Notes: generated by a model from the sequence alone, not told the origin. DNA of 64,000 bases from an uncultured Desulfobacterales bacterium (GCA_937915545.1 CALGIJ010000016.1:1-64000), one strand, 5' to 3'; shown: positions 35,271 to 43,883, counted from the first letter of the stretch. A program made the numbers and translations.

Positions 35271-36696
35271 CGACGATCGCCAGCTCGGCCAGAGTTTCGC
35301 CAAGATCCTCACCCAGGAAGGCTACAGCACCGCCAATGCCTACAGCGGGCGGGAGGGCATCGACATGGTGCACACCTTCTCGCCGTCCCTGGTCATCCTC
35401 GACATCCGCCTGCCCGATATGAGCGGGCTTGAGGTGTTCACCGTCATCCACCAGCTCTTCCCCAAGCTGCCGGTGATCATCATCACCGCCTTCGGCTCCA
35501 CCGAGACGGCCATCGGGGCCATCCGCCAGGGGGCCTACGACTATATCTACAAGCCCTTCGACGTGCCGCAGATGCTCGCCCTGATCGACAAGGGCCTGCT
35601 CGCCGGGCGCTGCATGTCGACCCCGGTGGCGGTCAACCCCGAGGAGGGCACCGAGTTCGATCGCGACGCCCTGGTCGGCCGCGGCAGCCGCATGCTCGAG
35701 GTCTACAAGGCCATCGGCCGCGTCTCGGGCACCGACGCCACGGTGCTCGTCCGCGGCGAGTCGGGCACCGGCAAGGAGCTGGCGGCGCGGGCCATCTACA
35801 ACCACTCGCGCCGCGCCGAGCTGCCCTTCGTGGTCATCAACTGTGTCGCCATCCCCGAGACGCTTCTCGAGAGCGAGCTCTTCGGTTACGAGAAGGGGAC
35901 CTTCACCGGGGCGGTGCACCGTCGCGTCGGCAAGATCGAACAGGCCCGCGGCGGCACCGTCTTCCTCGACGAGATCGGCGACATGCCGCTGTCCATCCAG
36001 GCCAAATTCCTCCGCCTGCTCCAGGAAAACAGCATCGAGCGCCTCGGCGGCAAGGAGCCGATCAACGTCGACGTGCGCATCATCGCCGCCACCAACCGCG
36101 ACCTCGAGGCGGCGGTGGCCGCGGGCACCTTCCGCGAGGACCTCTACTACCGCCTGCGCGTGGTGACCCTCGACCTGCCGCCGCTGCGCGAGCGCATGGA
36201 AGACCTGCCGATCCTCGTCGCCTATCTCCTCAGGCGACTGGCAGCCGACCTCAGCGTGGCCAACCCGGGGATCGGCCCCGAGGCCGTGGAGAAGCTGGCG
36301 GCCTACGACTGGCCGGGCAATATCCGCGAGCTGCAGAACGTCCTCAAAAAAGCCCTCATCTTCAACCGCGGCGCGCCGCTGCAGAAAGAGGAGATCACCC
36401 TCGGCAATGGTGAAGGCCACAAAAACGGGACGGGGGCGGTGGTTGCCGGCGCTCTCGCCGACTGGGTGCGGTCGCGGCTGCGCTCGGGGGGAGCGGAGCG
36501 CCTCTTCGACTCCGCTCTCGACGAAGTGGCCAGGCTGCTGGTTGGCGAGGCCCTGGAGATGAGCGGCGGCAACCGCTCGCGGGCGGCGCGCCTGCTCGGT
36601 ATCTCACGGCCGACACTGCATGCGAAGATGGAGAAGTACCGTCTCGGCACGCCTGTCGAGGTGGGCGGGGACGACGACGGCGGGCGGCCCGAGTGA
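35248..36696 (+). CDS. Sigma-54-dependent response regulator (NtrC family)
   Basis: The 482-residue protein has a receiver domain (phosphoacceptor D52 in LVILDIRLP). The AAA+ domain carries Walker A GESGTGKE, the sigma-54 contact loop YEKGTFTGA (consensus GAFTGA), Walker B GTVFLDEIGD and the arginine-finger region. A Fis-type helix-turn-helix closes it (EALEMSGGNRSRAARLLGIS). Phosphorylation by the overlapping histidine kinase should trigger hexamer formation and open-complex formation at sigma-54 promoters. Two sigma-54-type promoters occur in this window (16961 and 49886). Its targets are unknown. Confidence 0.95.
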   Translation: MNRILIIDDDRQLGQSFAKILTQEGYSTANAYSGREGIDMVHTFSPSLVILDIRLPDMSGLEVFTVIHQLFPKLPVIIITAFGSTETAIGAIRQGAYDYIYKPFDVPQMLALIDKGLLAGRCMSTPVAVNPEEGTEFDRDALVGRGSRMLEVYKAIGRVSGTDATVLVRGESGTGKELAARAIYNHSRRAELPFVVINCVAIPETLLESELFGYEKGTFTGAVHRRVGKIEQARGGTVFLDEIGDMPLSIQAKFLRLLQENSIERLGGKEPINVDVRIIAATNRDLEAAVAAGTFREDLYYRLRVVTLDLPPLRERMEDLPILVAYLLRRLAADLSVANPGIGPEAVEKLAAYDWPGNIRELQNVLKKALIFNRGAPLQKEEITLGNGEGHKNGTGAVVAGALADWVRSRLRSGGAERLFDSALDEVARLLVGEALEMSGGNRSRAARLLGISRPTLHAKMEKYRLGTPVEVGGDDDGGRPE

Positions 36697-36736
36697 CGCC
36701 CGGCAGGAAGACGATGTCATTCATCAGGGAGGGAGT

Positions 36737-37567
36737 ATGGAGAGCATCATTGCCCAGCGACTGAAGCTGAAACATCAACCGGTGGCCATCGTCTGGGCCA
36801 AGGAGAAGCCGCCGCAGGCGCGGCAGTTCGCCGAGGGCCGCTGGGGCTGCGTCATGTTCATGCTGGCGGCGGCGGTCAAGGGCGAGACGGCCGTTTTCGA
36901 CGAAAAGACCATTGGCTGTCCGGGGGGCGGCGTCGGCCTCGGCTTCGGCAACCAGTACGTCAACTTCGCCGGTGGCGAGGAGTGCTTCAAGTACTTCCTC
37001 TCCATCGGCAACGAGCACTGGGAAGAGGGCAGGGCGGCCGGGGAGCGGGTCAAGCCCTATATGCGCCCCGAGGCCTACGGCCACTTCATGCATGGCGAGC
37101 GCTATGTCAAGAACCCGGAGCTGGTGGGCAAGTTTCTCTCCGCACTGCCGATGACCACCGTGCCGACGCCCTATGTGGTGTACAAGCCGCTGGCGGATGT
37201 CGACGAGCAGGTCGACGACCTGCGCACCGTGGTCTTCCTCGCCGACGCCGATCGCATCGCCGCTCTCACCGTGCTCGCCAACTACGGTCGCGGCCATAAC
37301 GAGAATGTCATCTTCCCCTTCGCCGCCGGCTGCCAGTCGCTGGGCATCTATCCCTACCAGGAGGCGGAGCGTCCCGAGCCGCGGGCGGTGCTGGGCTTAA
37401 ACGACATCTCCGCCCGCCTCTATCTCAAGCGGCTGCTCAAGGATGATGTGTTCAGCTTCGCCATGCCGCTTGCCCTGTTCCGCGAGATGGAGCAAAACGT
37501 CGCCGGCAGCTTCATCGACGGCGATACCTGGAAGGACCTGCGCAGCCTGGCCGGCGAAGAGGTTTAG
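36737..37567 (+). CDS. DUF169 family protein
   Basis: The 276-residue protein matches DUF169: short SIIAQRLKLKHQPVAIVWAK opening, WGCVMFMLAAAVKGETAVFD, and the hallmark IGCPGGGVGLGF. Two conserved cysteines (WGC, IGCPGG) suggest metal or redox binding. The family is widespread in anaerobes, often near redox or metal genes, and its function is not known. The start at 36737 follows a GGGAGG site. It is convergent with hgcB; only three bases separate the two stop codons. Confidence 0.85.
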   Translation: MESIIAQRLKLKHQPVAIVWAKEKPPQARQFAEGRWGCVMFMLAAAVKGETAVFDEKTIGCPGGGVGLGFGNQYVNFAGGEECFKYFLSIGNEHWEEGRAAGERVKPYMRPEAYGHFMHGERYVKNPELVGKFLSALPMTTVPTPYVVYKPLADVDEQVDDLRTVVFLADADRIAALTVLANYGRGHNENVIFPFAAGCQSLGIYPYQEAERPEPRAVLGLNDISARLYLKRLLKDDVFSFAMPLALFREMEQNVAGSFIDGDTWKDLRSLAGEEV

Positions 37568-37570
37568 GGA

Positions 37571-37864
37571 TTAACAGCCGCAGCCGGAGGAGGGCTTGCC
37601 GCGCACCTTGGCGATCCAGCTGTTGATGATGTAGGCGGCGCAGCCGCAGCCGTCGTCGGGGTTGACGTAGATCGCCCCGACGGGGCAGTTGGTGGCGCAG
37701 GCGCCGCACTCCATGCAGGCGCCGCGGTCGACGATCGCCGCCTTGCCGTCTCTGAGGGCGAAGATGCGATGCGGGCAGACGAGGACGCAGTTGCCGCAGC
37801 CGATGCACTTGTCGGTGTCGAGACGGAGGATGGCGGCGTCCTCGAGATAGCGGAAGTGGCGCAT
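37571..37864 (-). CDS. hgcB: Mercury methylation ferredoxin HgcB
   Basis: HgcB is the dicluster ferredoxin that reduces the corrinoid of HgcA in microbial mercury methylation. The 97-residue protein has two 4Fe-4S motifs, C20/C23/C26/C30 (CIGCGNCVLVC) and C50/C53/C56/C60 within CMECGACATNC; the C-M-E-C-G-A-C form is diagnostic for HgcB. It also has the conserved C73 in DGCGCAAY and a C-terminal Cys pair (SGCGC, C95 and C97). The AAGGAG ribosome-binding site overlaps the hgcA stop, ten bases before the ATG, so it is cotranscribed with hgcA. Confidence 0.95.
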   Translation of the reverse strand: MRHFRYLEDAAILRLDTDKCIGCGNCVLVCPHRIFALRDGKAAIVDRGACMECGACATNCPVGAIYVNPDDGCGCAAYIINSWIAKVRGKPSSGCGC

Positions 37865-37874
37865 GGCGGGCTCC

Positions 37875-39038
37875 TTAGGAAAAAAAGGCGGCCAGCGGCC
37901 AGAGGACGGCCGCGGCGAAGGCGGCGCTGAGCTGGAAGAACAGCCCGCTGCGCAGCTCCTGGCTGACCCCGGACAGCGAGGTAAAGGGCGTCGAGCCGGT
38001 AAAGTTCATTGCCATGAACGACGAGCAGGCGCTCACCCACAGCAGCAGCGCCGCACCTTCCACCAGGCCGAGCTCGGGCAGGGCGAGGAGCAGCGGCAGG
38101 AACAGCAATGCCCCGACCAGCAGGCCCTTGGCCCAGAAGCGGCGGAAGGGCACCCAGGGCAGCAGCAGTGGCACCAGCACCGCCCCGGCGACGAGGGCGA
38201 CGAGGGTCGCCGCCAGCAGCACCGCAAAGCGACTCAGGGTGCTGTGCAGGGCGAACAGCTCCGGGCCGATCCCCGAGAGAAGCAGGAACAGCGGCAGGGC
38301 CATGGCCAGCTTCTTCCACACCATGCAAATTTCCAGCGGCACCAGCACCGCCCGCTCGCCGAGGGTGAAGGTGACGGTGCGCATCGCTTCACTGGCCTTA
38401 CCCTGGAGGAGATATTCCGGCAGATCTCTCGCGAAAATCGGTCCGAAACGGCCGGAAAAGCCGCACAGCTCCTTGAGCCGGTGGGCGGCGACGCCGTTGG
38501 CGGCGAGCTGCGGCAGGATGAGGCGGCGGTGACTGACGAGGTCCTCAAGACGGCAGCGCCGCACCTGGTAGGCGATCTCCTCGCAGGAGAAGGTGCCCTT
38601 GCCGGCGGCGCACCATACGTTGACGCCGCGGCTGTCGACTATCAGCAGCCAGGCATCGACGCTGGCGAGTTCCCGGCGCAGGGCGTCGAAGGTCAGTTTG
38701 TAGTTGGCCGAGACCAGCACCGGCGAGTCGGCTCCCGGGCTGCCGACGCAGTAGAGGCCGGGGGTGACGCGGTAGTCGTTGCGGGCCAGGCCGGTGCGCG
38801 CGCCGACGGTGCCGAGGTGGTCCCTGAGGCCGAGGCGGGTCGCCACCCGCGGTACCGCACCCACCGGGCTGTCGACGAAGCCTTCGACAAAGGGCAGGAT
38901 GGCGTAACCGGGTCTCTCGTGGCCGCCGGACCGCGGCGGCGGTTTCGGCCCTCAGCAGGGGGCGGCAGGCAGCTCCGGCGGGGCCTGCAGCGGTTCGGGG
39001 GCGAGGGGCAGAATGGCACGTGGCAGCGAGGGGTTCAT
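37875..39038 (-). CDS. hgcA: Mercury methylation corrinoid protein HgcA with probable in-frame selenocysteine
   Basis: HgcA is the membrane corrinoid methyltransferase that transfers a methyl group to Hg(II). The cap-helix motif NVWCAAGKGTF is present, with the predicted Co-ligand Cys at residue 143, followed by about five C-terminal membrane helices. The frame continues above the usual start at 38864 through ERPGYAILPFVEGFVDSP, conserved-looking HgcA sequence, to a UGA at 38954-38952. Beyond it the frame is open to an ATG at 39038 with a GGAG site five bases upstream. Reading UGA as Sec29 (after Cys28) gives a 387-residue protein. A SECIS-like hairpin follows the UGA. A nonsense mutation or a sequencing error are the alternatives. 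It lies 36 bp after metC. Confidence 0.88.
38923..38954 (-). promoter_or_regulatory. In-frame UGA with SECIS-like hairpin inside hgcA
   Basis: On the minus strand the UGA (38954-38952) is followed by nine bases. A perfect 6-bp stem CCGCCG/CGGCGG (38942-38937 with 38928-38923) then encloses an 8-nt loop CCGCGGUC. The GG of the loop lies about 20 nt after the UGA. From memory this is close to the E. coli fdhF SECIS, where GGUCU sits in the apical loop at a similar distance. Folding energies were not computed. Confidence 0.65.
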
Positions 39039-39074
39039 TGGTTCTCCATAGAAGATAGAGGTGCGGGGCCTCGG

Positions 39075-40244
39075 TTACAAGTTGGTAAGCCTGTCCAACC
39101 CCTGATGCAGGTCGTCGCGCAGGTCGTCGACGTCTTCGAGGCCAATATTGAGGCGGATCACCGTCTGCCCCTGGTAGCGGCCAGGCAGGAGGCGATGTGG
39201 TCTGGCGGCGGTGAGCAGGCTCTGGAAGCCGCCCCAGCTGTAGCCGAGGCGGAAGAGTCGCAGCGCGTCGATGAACCGGGCCAGCTGGTCCTGGGGGTAT
39301 TCCTTGCGCAGGGTGAAGGCGAAGAGGCCGGAGGAGCCCTGAAAGTCGCGGCGCCATAGGTGGTGCTCGGGGTGGTCGGGCAGGGCCGGGTGCAGCACCC
39401 GGTCGACCAGGGGGTGGCTGGTCAGCCAGGTGGCGATCTCAAGGGCCGAGCGCTCGTGCTGCCGCAGGCGCACCGCCAGCGAGTGCAGGCCGCGCAGCGC
39501 CAGGTAGCACTCCTCCGCCGGGGTGTAGATTTCGAGGAGCTTGTAGAACTCGGCGAAGCGCTCGGCATGGCCCTCGGCGACGGTGACCGTGCCGGCGAGC
39601 ACGTCGGAGTAGCCGCAGATATACTTGGTCACCGAGTGGATGGTGGCGTCGATGCCGAGAGCGAAGGGCCTGATATAGAGGGGGGTGGCCCAGGTGGCGT
39701 CGAGCAGGGTGACGATGCCCCGCCGGCGGGCGATGGCGGCGATGGCCGGCAGGTCCTGGATCTCGAAGGTGTTCGAGCCCGGTGACTCGAGGAAGATGAG
39801 GGCGGTGTCGGGGCGCAGGTAGGCCTCGATGTCTGCGCCGACGTTGGCCGGCACCACCGTGCACGACACCTTGAGGCGCTCTTCCAGCACCTTGTGGACG
39901 AAGCGGCGGCCGGGGCCATAGGCGTTGTCGACCATGACCATGTGCTGGCCGCTGGCGACGAAGGCCAGCAGGGCCGTCTGAATGGCGGCGATGCCCGAAG
40001 GGAAGACGCGGGTCACCGCCCCACCCTCGAGCTGGCGCATCGCCTCCTCGAACTGGCGCTGCGTGGGCAGGCGATCGGTGCCGTAGCTGATTCCCTGGTG
40101 GCGGCCTAATTGCGCCTCGACCATGTCGGCGTAGCTGGCGAAGAGCACCGTCGAGCCGCGGTAGGCTGGCGGGTTGATGGTCGTCGCAACGCTGCTGTCG
40201 CGTTGCGGCCAGTTGCGGGCGATAAGTTCCGTTTCTCGTTTCAT
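39075..40244 (-). CDS. metC: Cystathionine beta-lyase MetC
   Basis: The 389-residue protein is a Cys/Met-metabolism PLP enzyme. The Schiff-base Lys is K207 in ATIHSVTKYICGYSD. RVFPSGIAAIQTALLAF, YGPGRRFV and the C-terminal GYSWGGFQSL plus VIRLNIGLEDVDDL are typical of MetC-type lyases. It should cleave cystathionine to homocysteine, ammonia and pyruvate. Cystathionine gamma-synthase is less likely because GYSWGGFQSL is MetC-like. The ATG at 40244 is chosen because upstream residues lack similarity. It is followed 36 bp later by hgcA and hgcB on the same strand, so the three may form one transcript. Confidence 0.9.
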   Translation of the reverse strand: MKRETELIARNWPQRDSSVATTINPPAYRGSTVLFASYADMVEAQLGRHQGISYGTDRLPTQRQFEEAMRQLEGGAVTRVFPSGIAAIQTALLAFVASGQHMVMVDNAYGPGRRFVHKVLEERLKVSCTVVPANVGADIEAYLRPDTALIFLESPGSNTFEIQDLPAIAAIARRRGIVTLLDATWATPLYIRPFALGIDATIHSVTKYICGYSDVLAGTVTVAEGHAERFAEFYKLLEIYTPAEECYLALRGLHSLAVRLRQHERSALEIATWLTSHPLVDRVLHPALPDHPEHHLWRRDFQGSSGLFAFTLRKEYPQDQLARFIDALRLFRLGYSWGGFQSLLTAARPHRLLPGRYQGQTVIRLNIGLEDVDDLRDDLHQGLDRLTNL

Positions 40245-40569
40245 GGGCAGCTGGGGCTGATGTCGAATGGGGGCGGGGCGTTTTAGGGCCTCGACATTTG
40301 CTCTGCCCATTGTACCACAACATGGTGGGAGGGGAAACCCGTTCGCTGCCCGCCGGCAGCTGCGGACAATTCTTTTCCGGAGCCCCTGCGACGGCAAAAA
40401 TATTTGTCTTTATGGGGCGATCAAGGTAGCCTAGAGAGGAATAAGGGCATTTCCCAAGAGTCGCATTGCGGGCGATGGCGGATATGCTCTTCGGCCGAAC
40501 GTTGCGCCGGTCCGCCACATTGCGTCAGGCGTTCTTGCCGCCATATCTCTCTTTCTCCCACCACGACCC
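40245..40569. other. 325-bp divergent intergenic region with promoter candidates
   Basis: On the minus strand, TGGTACAAT (the -10 occupies 40314-40309) is an extended -10 for metC. On the plus strand TTGTCT (40404-40409), a 17-bp spacer and TAGCCT (40427-40432) could drive the 1070-residue gene. No other gene or RNA is seen. Confidence 0.45.
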
Positions 40570-43500
40570 ATGACCCTCAACATCTCCCCCCTCTTCTTCG
40601 ACAAGAACGACTACGAGCTGCTGCGCATCGTCCACGATGTCATGAGGGGCAGCAACCTCTCCAAGAACCTGCGCTCGCTGCTGGTCGAGGACATGCACCC
40701 CAACGGCATCAAGGAGATGGCGGCGGCGCGGGGGCTGCGCATCGCCTACGCTATCGCCAACCTCCTCGGCTCCTTCGAGGAGGGCAAGGCGGCCGACCGC
40801 ATCAAGTCGCTGCGCTCCCTGCGCGACGAGGTCTTCCTCTCCTCGGCCACCTTTCACCAGGTCAACACCGCCCGGGCGCTGCTGCAGATCATGAAGGAGC
40901 TGCTGCGCAGCGAGGGCAACGAGATGCGCCAGCTGCAGCTGGCCCACGATTTTCGCATGGTCTCCACCGGCAACCCGCGCCTGGTGCGGCAGCAGCTGAC
41001 CGCCTACCACCTGCTGGAGATGCCCGAAGAGTTCAACCAGTTCGCCTTCGACGACCATGTTCACGACGCCAATACCAAGGGGCGCAAATCGCCAACCCAT
41101 CTCCTCATGGATGCCTGGATCAAAGGCATCCGCCACCTCACCGTAGTCTATTACAATTATGTCAATGTCGAGGTGGTCGAGGAGCTGATCGAAGCCAGCC
41201 GCATCCTTGATATCAAGGTGCAGGTGGGCATCGAGGTGTCGACGCCCTTTCGCGGCAAATATGTCCGTTTCACCTGGGAGCCCCATGGCTTCGTCGGCAA
41301 CCGCGCCTTCCTCAATTTTCTGCGCGACGGGGCGGTGATCAGGTTTTTCGAACAGGGGCGTGAAGTCTCGGCCTTTCAGCAGCGCTATGTCTTCGAGGTC
41401 ATCGAGGTCTATAACCGCCGCCATCGCGAGGAATGGGCCGCGGAACTCGGGCTGTCCCTGCCGCTTCTGGAGCGGGAGGAGTTCCTTCGTTTCGTCGGCG
41501 CCGGCCAGCCCTCGCTGCTCCACCTGGCGCGGTTCATCCACAACGTCTTCCTTAAGGCCAGCGCACCCATCCTCCCCGATCTCCTGCGCGACGAGGCGGA
41601 GGGTGACGCGGTGGCGAAGTCGGCGGCCAAGGCCCGCCTCGACCTCTTCCGCCGATGCACCATGGACAGCATCATCGACCGTTTTCTGCTGCCGTGGCGC
41701 AACCCCGAAGTGCACGACCCGAGCCAGCCGCTGCCAGCGGCCGAATTGCCGGAACTTTTGCGCCTCTCCCCCAAGGCGCTGCTTTCCAGGCTGCATTCCC
41801 TCCACTCCAGCTCGCGCATCACCCTCAACCTCGGCAACCTGACCGTCCAGGACACCCTGGAACTGCTCTACGGTTGCGAGGGGATGATCAGTCATATCGA
41901 GACCTACAATCTCAAGACAGCCGCCCATGGCATGACCGCGCAGCGCGGCGTGGTCACCTTCCACGGCGACGCTGTCGACCTGCGCAGCCCGGAAAAGCAC
42001 TATCACCTCATCAGCGAGTTGCAGCAGGCCCTCAACGAGGACAACGTCATCGCCCTGAAGCGGGCGGTGCGCGCCATTATCTGGGACTTCGAGGATCAGC
42101 GTCTGCATGTCAAGCGCTATGCCGAACAGCTGGCTGCCGACGAGGAGGAAAAGGGGCGGCTGCTAGAGGAGCATCGCCAGATGGAGGAACGCAAAGAGGG
42201 CCTGATGGACATCCTCTACCACCTCGAAACCTTTCATACCTTCTATAAAAAGCGCCATCTCGGCTCGCGCATCGGCTCGAGCTCCACCGGCCAGGCCGAC
42301 AACCAGTACGGCATGGGCCTGGTGGTGGTGGAGACCCTGCCCGCCCGGGCCCGGGAGGTGGTGAAAAGGGAGATCGCCGCCAAAAAGCGCCTGCTCCTGC
42401 CGATTACCGCCCTACTCACCCGGCACGTGCACAGCAGCGAAAATCGCCGGATGCCCGACAGGTCGGGGAAGACGTTTTGGGTCAAGCTCCGCCTCATCAA
42501 GAATCGCGCTGGCCGCTCCTATCAGGACTGGACCCTGGATGGGCTGTTCGTCCACCCCGGACAGCCGGGCAATATCGCCACCCTCGGCGGCATCAACCGC
42601 GACGGTGGCGACCGGCAGTTCGCCCCGCGCAGCGGCGAAGGCAGGATGGGCCGGCCCTGGACCTACCTCAACACCAACCTCAAGAACTCCCTCAAGGTGC
42701 TGTTTGGCTTCATGCCCGCCTTTCTCACCTTCAGCCTTACCAAGGACTGGTGGCTGCTCGCCTATTTCGGGGCGGTGATCTGGTTCGGCATTACCGGCCT
42801 GCGCAACATCATCCAATCGGTGCTCGGCGGGGGCGGCCTGCGCCGCTCGCCCCTCCTGCCGTGGAATTCCCTGGTCAGCTGGAGCCGCATCGCCGATTCC
42901 CTGCTCTACACCGGCTTCTCCGTGCCGCTGCTCGACTTCCTCGTCAAGACGCTGCTCCTCGACCGCACCCTGGGGGTCACCACCGCCACCAACCCGCTCC
43001 TCCTCTATGCGGTCATGGGGCTGGCCAACGGCATCTATATCAGCGGCCACAACATCTTTCGCGGCCTGCCGCGGGCGGCGGCGACCGGCAATTTCTTCCG
43101 CTCCATCCTCGCCATCCCCCTGGCAGTGGTGCTCAACACCACCGTGGCGATCATCCTTGGCCTGTGCCAGGTACCCGATGTCGCCGGGGTGCTGCAGAAA
43201 TGGGCGGCGATCATCTCCAAGTTCGCCTCCGACTGCGTCGCCGCCATCATCGAGGGGGTGGCCGACCGGCAGGTCAACATCCGCGCCCGCATGGTCGCCT
43301 ACCAGGCCAAGATCTCGCAGCTCTTCGCCGCTTTTTCGCGCCTCGAACTGCTCTATCCGGAGGAAGACGTCCTGGAGATGCTGCAGTCGCCGAAGATGGT
43401 CATGGAGACCCTGGTCTACGAGGCCCGCGACGAAGAGAAGCGCATCATCGTCAACGCCCTCGACCTGATGTACTTCTGGATGTACCAGCCGCGGGCGCGG

Positions 43501-43782
43501 CGCGCCCTGGCGATGATCGTCGAGCAGATGAGCCGCGAGGAGTGGTTGATCTTCTACCGGTCGCAGCTCATCCTCAAACGCTACCGCGAGATCAGCCAGG
43601 TCTTCGTCGATGGCCTGGTGGGGCGCAACTTCTCCCGGGCGCTGTCCTTTTACCTCGACCGCTTCGACGAGTACCTCACCGGTATCGAGCGGCTCGGCAA
43701 GCGGCGGTTTGCCCGCAACGCCCTCGGCGAGGTGGCAAGCGCCGGCCTTTGCTTGACTTCGCGACGTCCGACCATACTGTAA
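40570..43782 (+). CDS. Large membrane protein of unknown function, 1070 aa
   Basis: I cannot name this family. Around residue 160 a PHP/amidohydrolase-like stretch appears (FAFDDHVHDANTKGRKSPTH), with HxHD and a later GKYVRFTWEP. The middle (to about residue 580) is soluble and ends in a charged coiled coil (KRYAEQLAADEEEKGRLLEE). Residues about 700-865 hold several membrane helices (FGFMPAFLTFSL, WWLLAYFGAVIWFGITGL, LLYAVMGLANGIYI, ILAIPLAVVLNTTVAIILG). A soluble helical tail of about 200 residues follows. No signal peptide is present, so the N-terminal half is probably cytoplasmic. It stands as a single gene; the ferritin promoter is inside its 3' end. Confidence 0.85.
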   Translation: MTLNISPLFFDKNDYELLRIVHDVMRGSNLSKNLRSLLVEDMHPNGIKEMAAARGLRIAYAIANLLGSFEEGKAADRIKSLRSLRDEVFLSSATFHQVNTARALLQIMKELLRSEGNEMRQLQLAHDFRMVSTGNPRLVRQQLTAYHLLEMPEEFNQFAFDDHVHDANTKGRKSPTHLLMDAWIKGIRHLTVVYYNYVNVEVVEELIEASRILDIKVQVGIEVSTPFRGKYVRFTWEPHGFVGNRAFLNFLRDGAVIRFFEQGREVSAFQQRYVFEVIEVYNRRHREEWAAELGLSLPLLEREEFLRFVGAGQPSLLHLARFIHNVFLKASAPILPDLLRDEAEGDAVAKSAAKARLDLFRRCTMDSIIDRFLLPWRNPEVHDPSQPLPAAELPELLRLSPKALLSRLHSLHSSSRITLNLGNLTVQDTLELLYGCEGMISHIETYNLKTAAHGMTAQRGVVTFHGDAVDLRSPEKHYHLISELQQALNEDNVIALKRAVRAIIWDFEDQRLHVKRYAEQLAADEEEKGRLLEEHRQMEERKEGLMDILYHLETFHTFYKKRHLGSRIGSSSTGQADNQYGMGLVVVETLPARAREVVKREIAAKKRLLLPITALLTRHVHSSENRRMPDRSGKTFWVKLRLIKNRAGRSYQDWTLDGLFVHPGQPGNIATLGGINRDGGDRQFAPRSGEGRMGRPWTYLNTNLKNSLKVLFGFMPAFLTFSLTKDWWLLAYFGAVIWFGITGLRNIIQSVLGGGGLRRSPLLPWNSLVSWSRIADSLLYTGFSVPLLDFLVKTLLLDRTLGVTTATNPLLLYAVMGLANGIYISGHNIFRGLPRAAATGNFFRSILAIPLAVVLNTTVAIILGLCQVPDVAGVLQKWAAIISKFASDCVAAIIEGVADRQVNIRARMVAYQAKISQLFAAFSRLELLYPEEDVLEMLQSPKMVMETLVYEARDEEKRIIVNALDLMYFWMYQPRARRALAMIVEQMSREEWLIFYRSQLILKRYREISQVFVDGLVGRNFSRALSFYLDRFDEYLTGIERLGKRRFARNALGEVASAGLCLTSRRPTIL
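43753..43780 (+). promoter_or_regulatory. Sigma-70 promoter of the ferritin gene
   Basis: TTGACT (43753-43758) and TACTGT (43775-43780) are separated by 16 bp, about 100 bp before the ferritin start and inside the last codons of the preceding gene. No Fur box is evident around it. Confidence 0.5.
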
Positions 43783-43826
43783 AACGCACAGCCCACCGCG
43801 GTGCGCCGCAAACGCCCGCAACGAGT

Positions 43827-43856
43827 CTCCAGCGGGGCAAATCTGCCCCGCTGGAG
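43827..43856 (+). promoter_or_regulatory. 13-bp perfect hairpin in the ferritin leader
   Basis: CTCCAGCGGGGCA and TGCCCCGCTGGAG form a perfect 13-bp stem with a 4-nt AATC loop, ending 15 bases before the AAGGAG ribosome-binding site. There is no T-run, so it is not an intrinsic terminator for the ferritin transcript. It may end the upstream 1070-residue gene's mRNA or act as a 5' leader element. Confidence 0.6.
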
Positions 43857-43883
43857 CCATCAACCAAGCCAAGGAGACCGTCG

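Noticed and set aside
38864..38866. hgcA starting at the GTG at 38864
   Set aside because: This start would delete the ERPGYAILPFVEGF region, which is read in frame above it, and it has no ribosome-binding site. The upstream ATG has a strong one.
37864..39359. 498-codon plus-strand frame opposite hgcA
   Set aside because: Gln/Arg-rich shadow; hgcA on the other strand carries the NVWCAAGK motif and good ribosome-binding sites.
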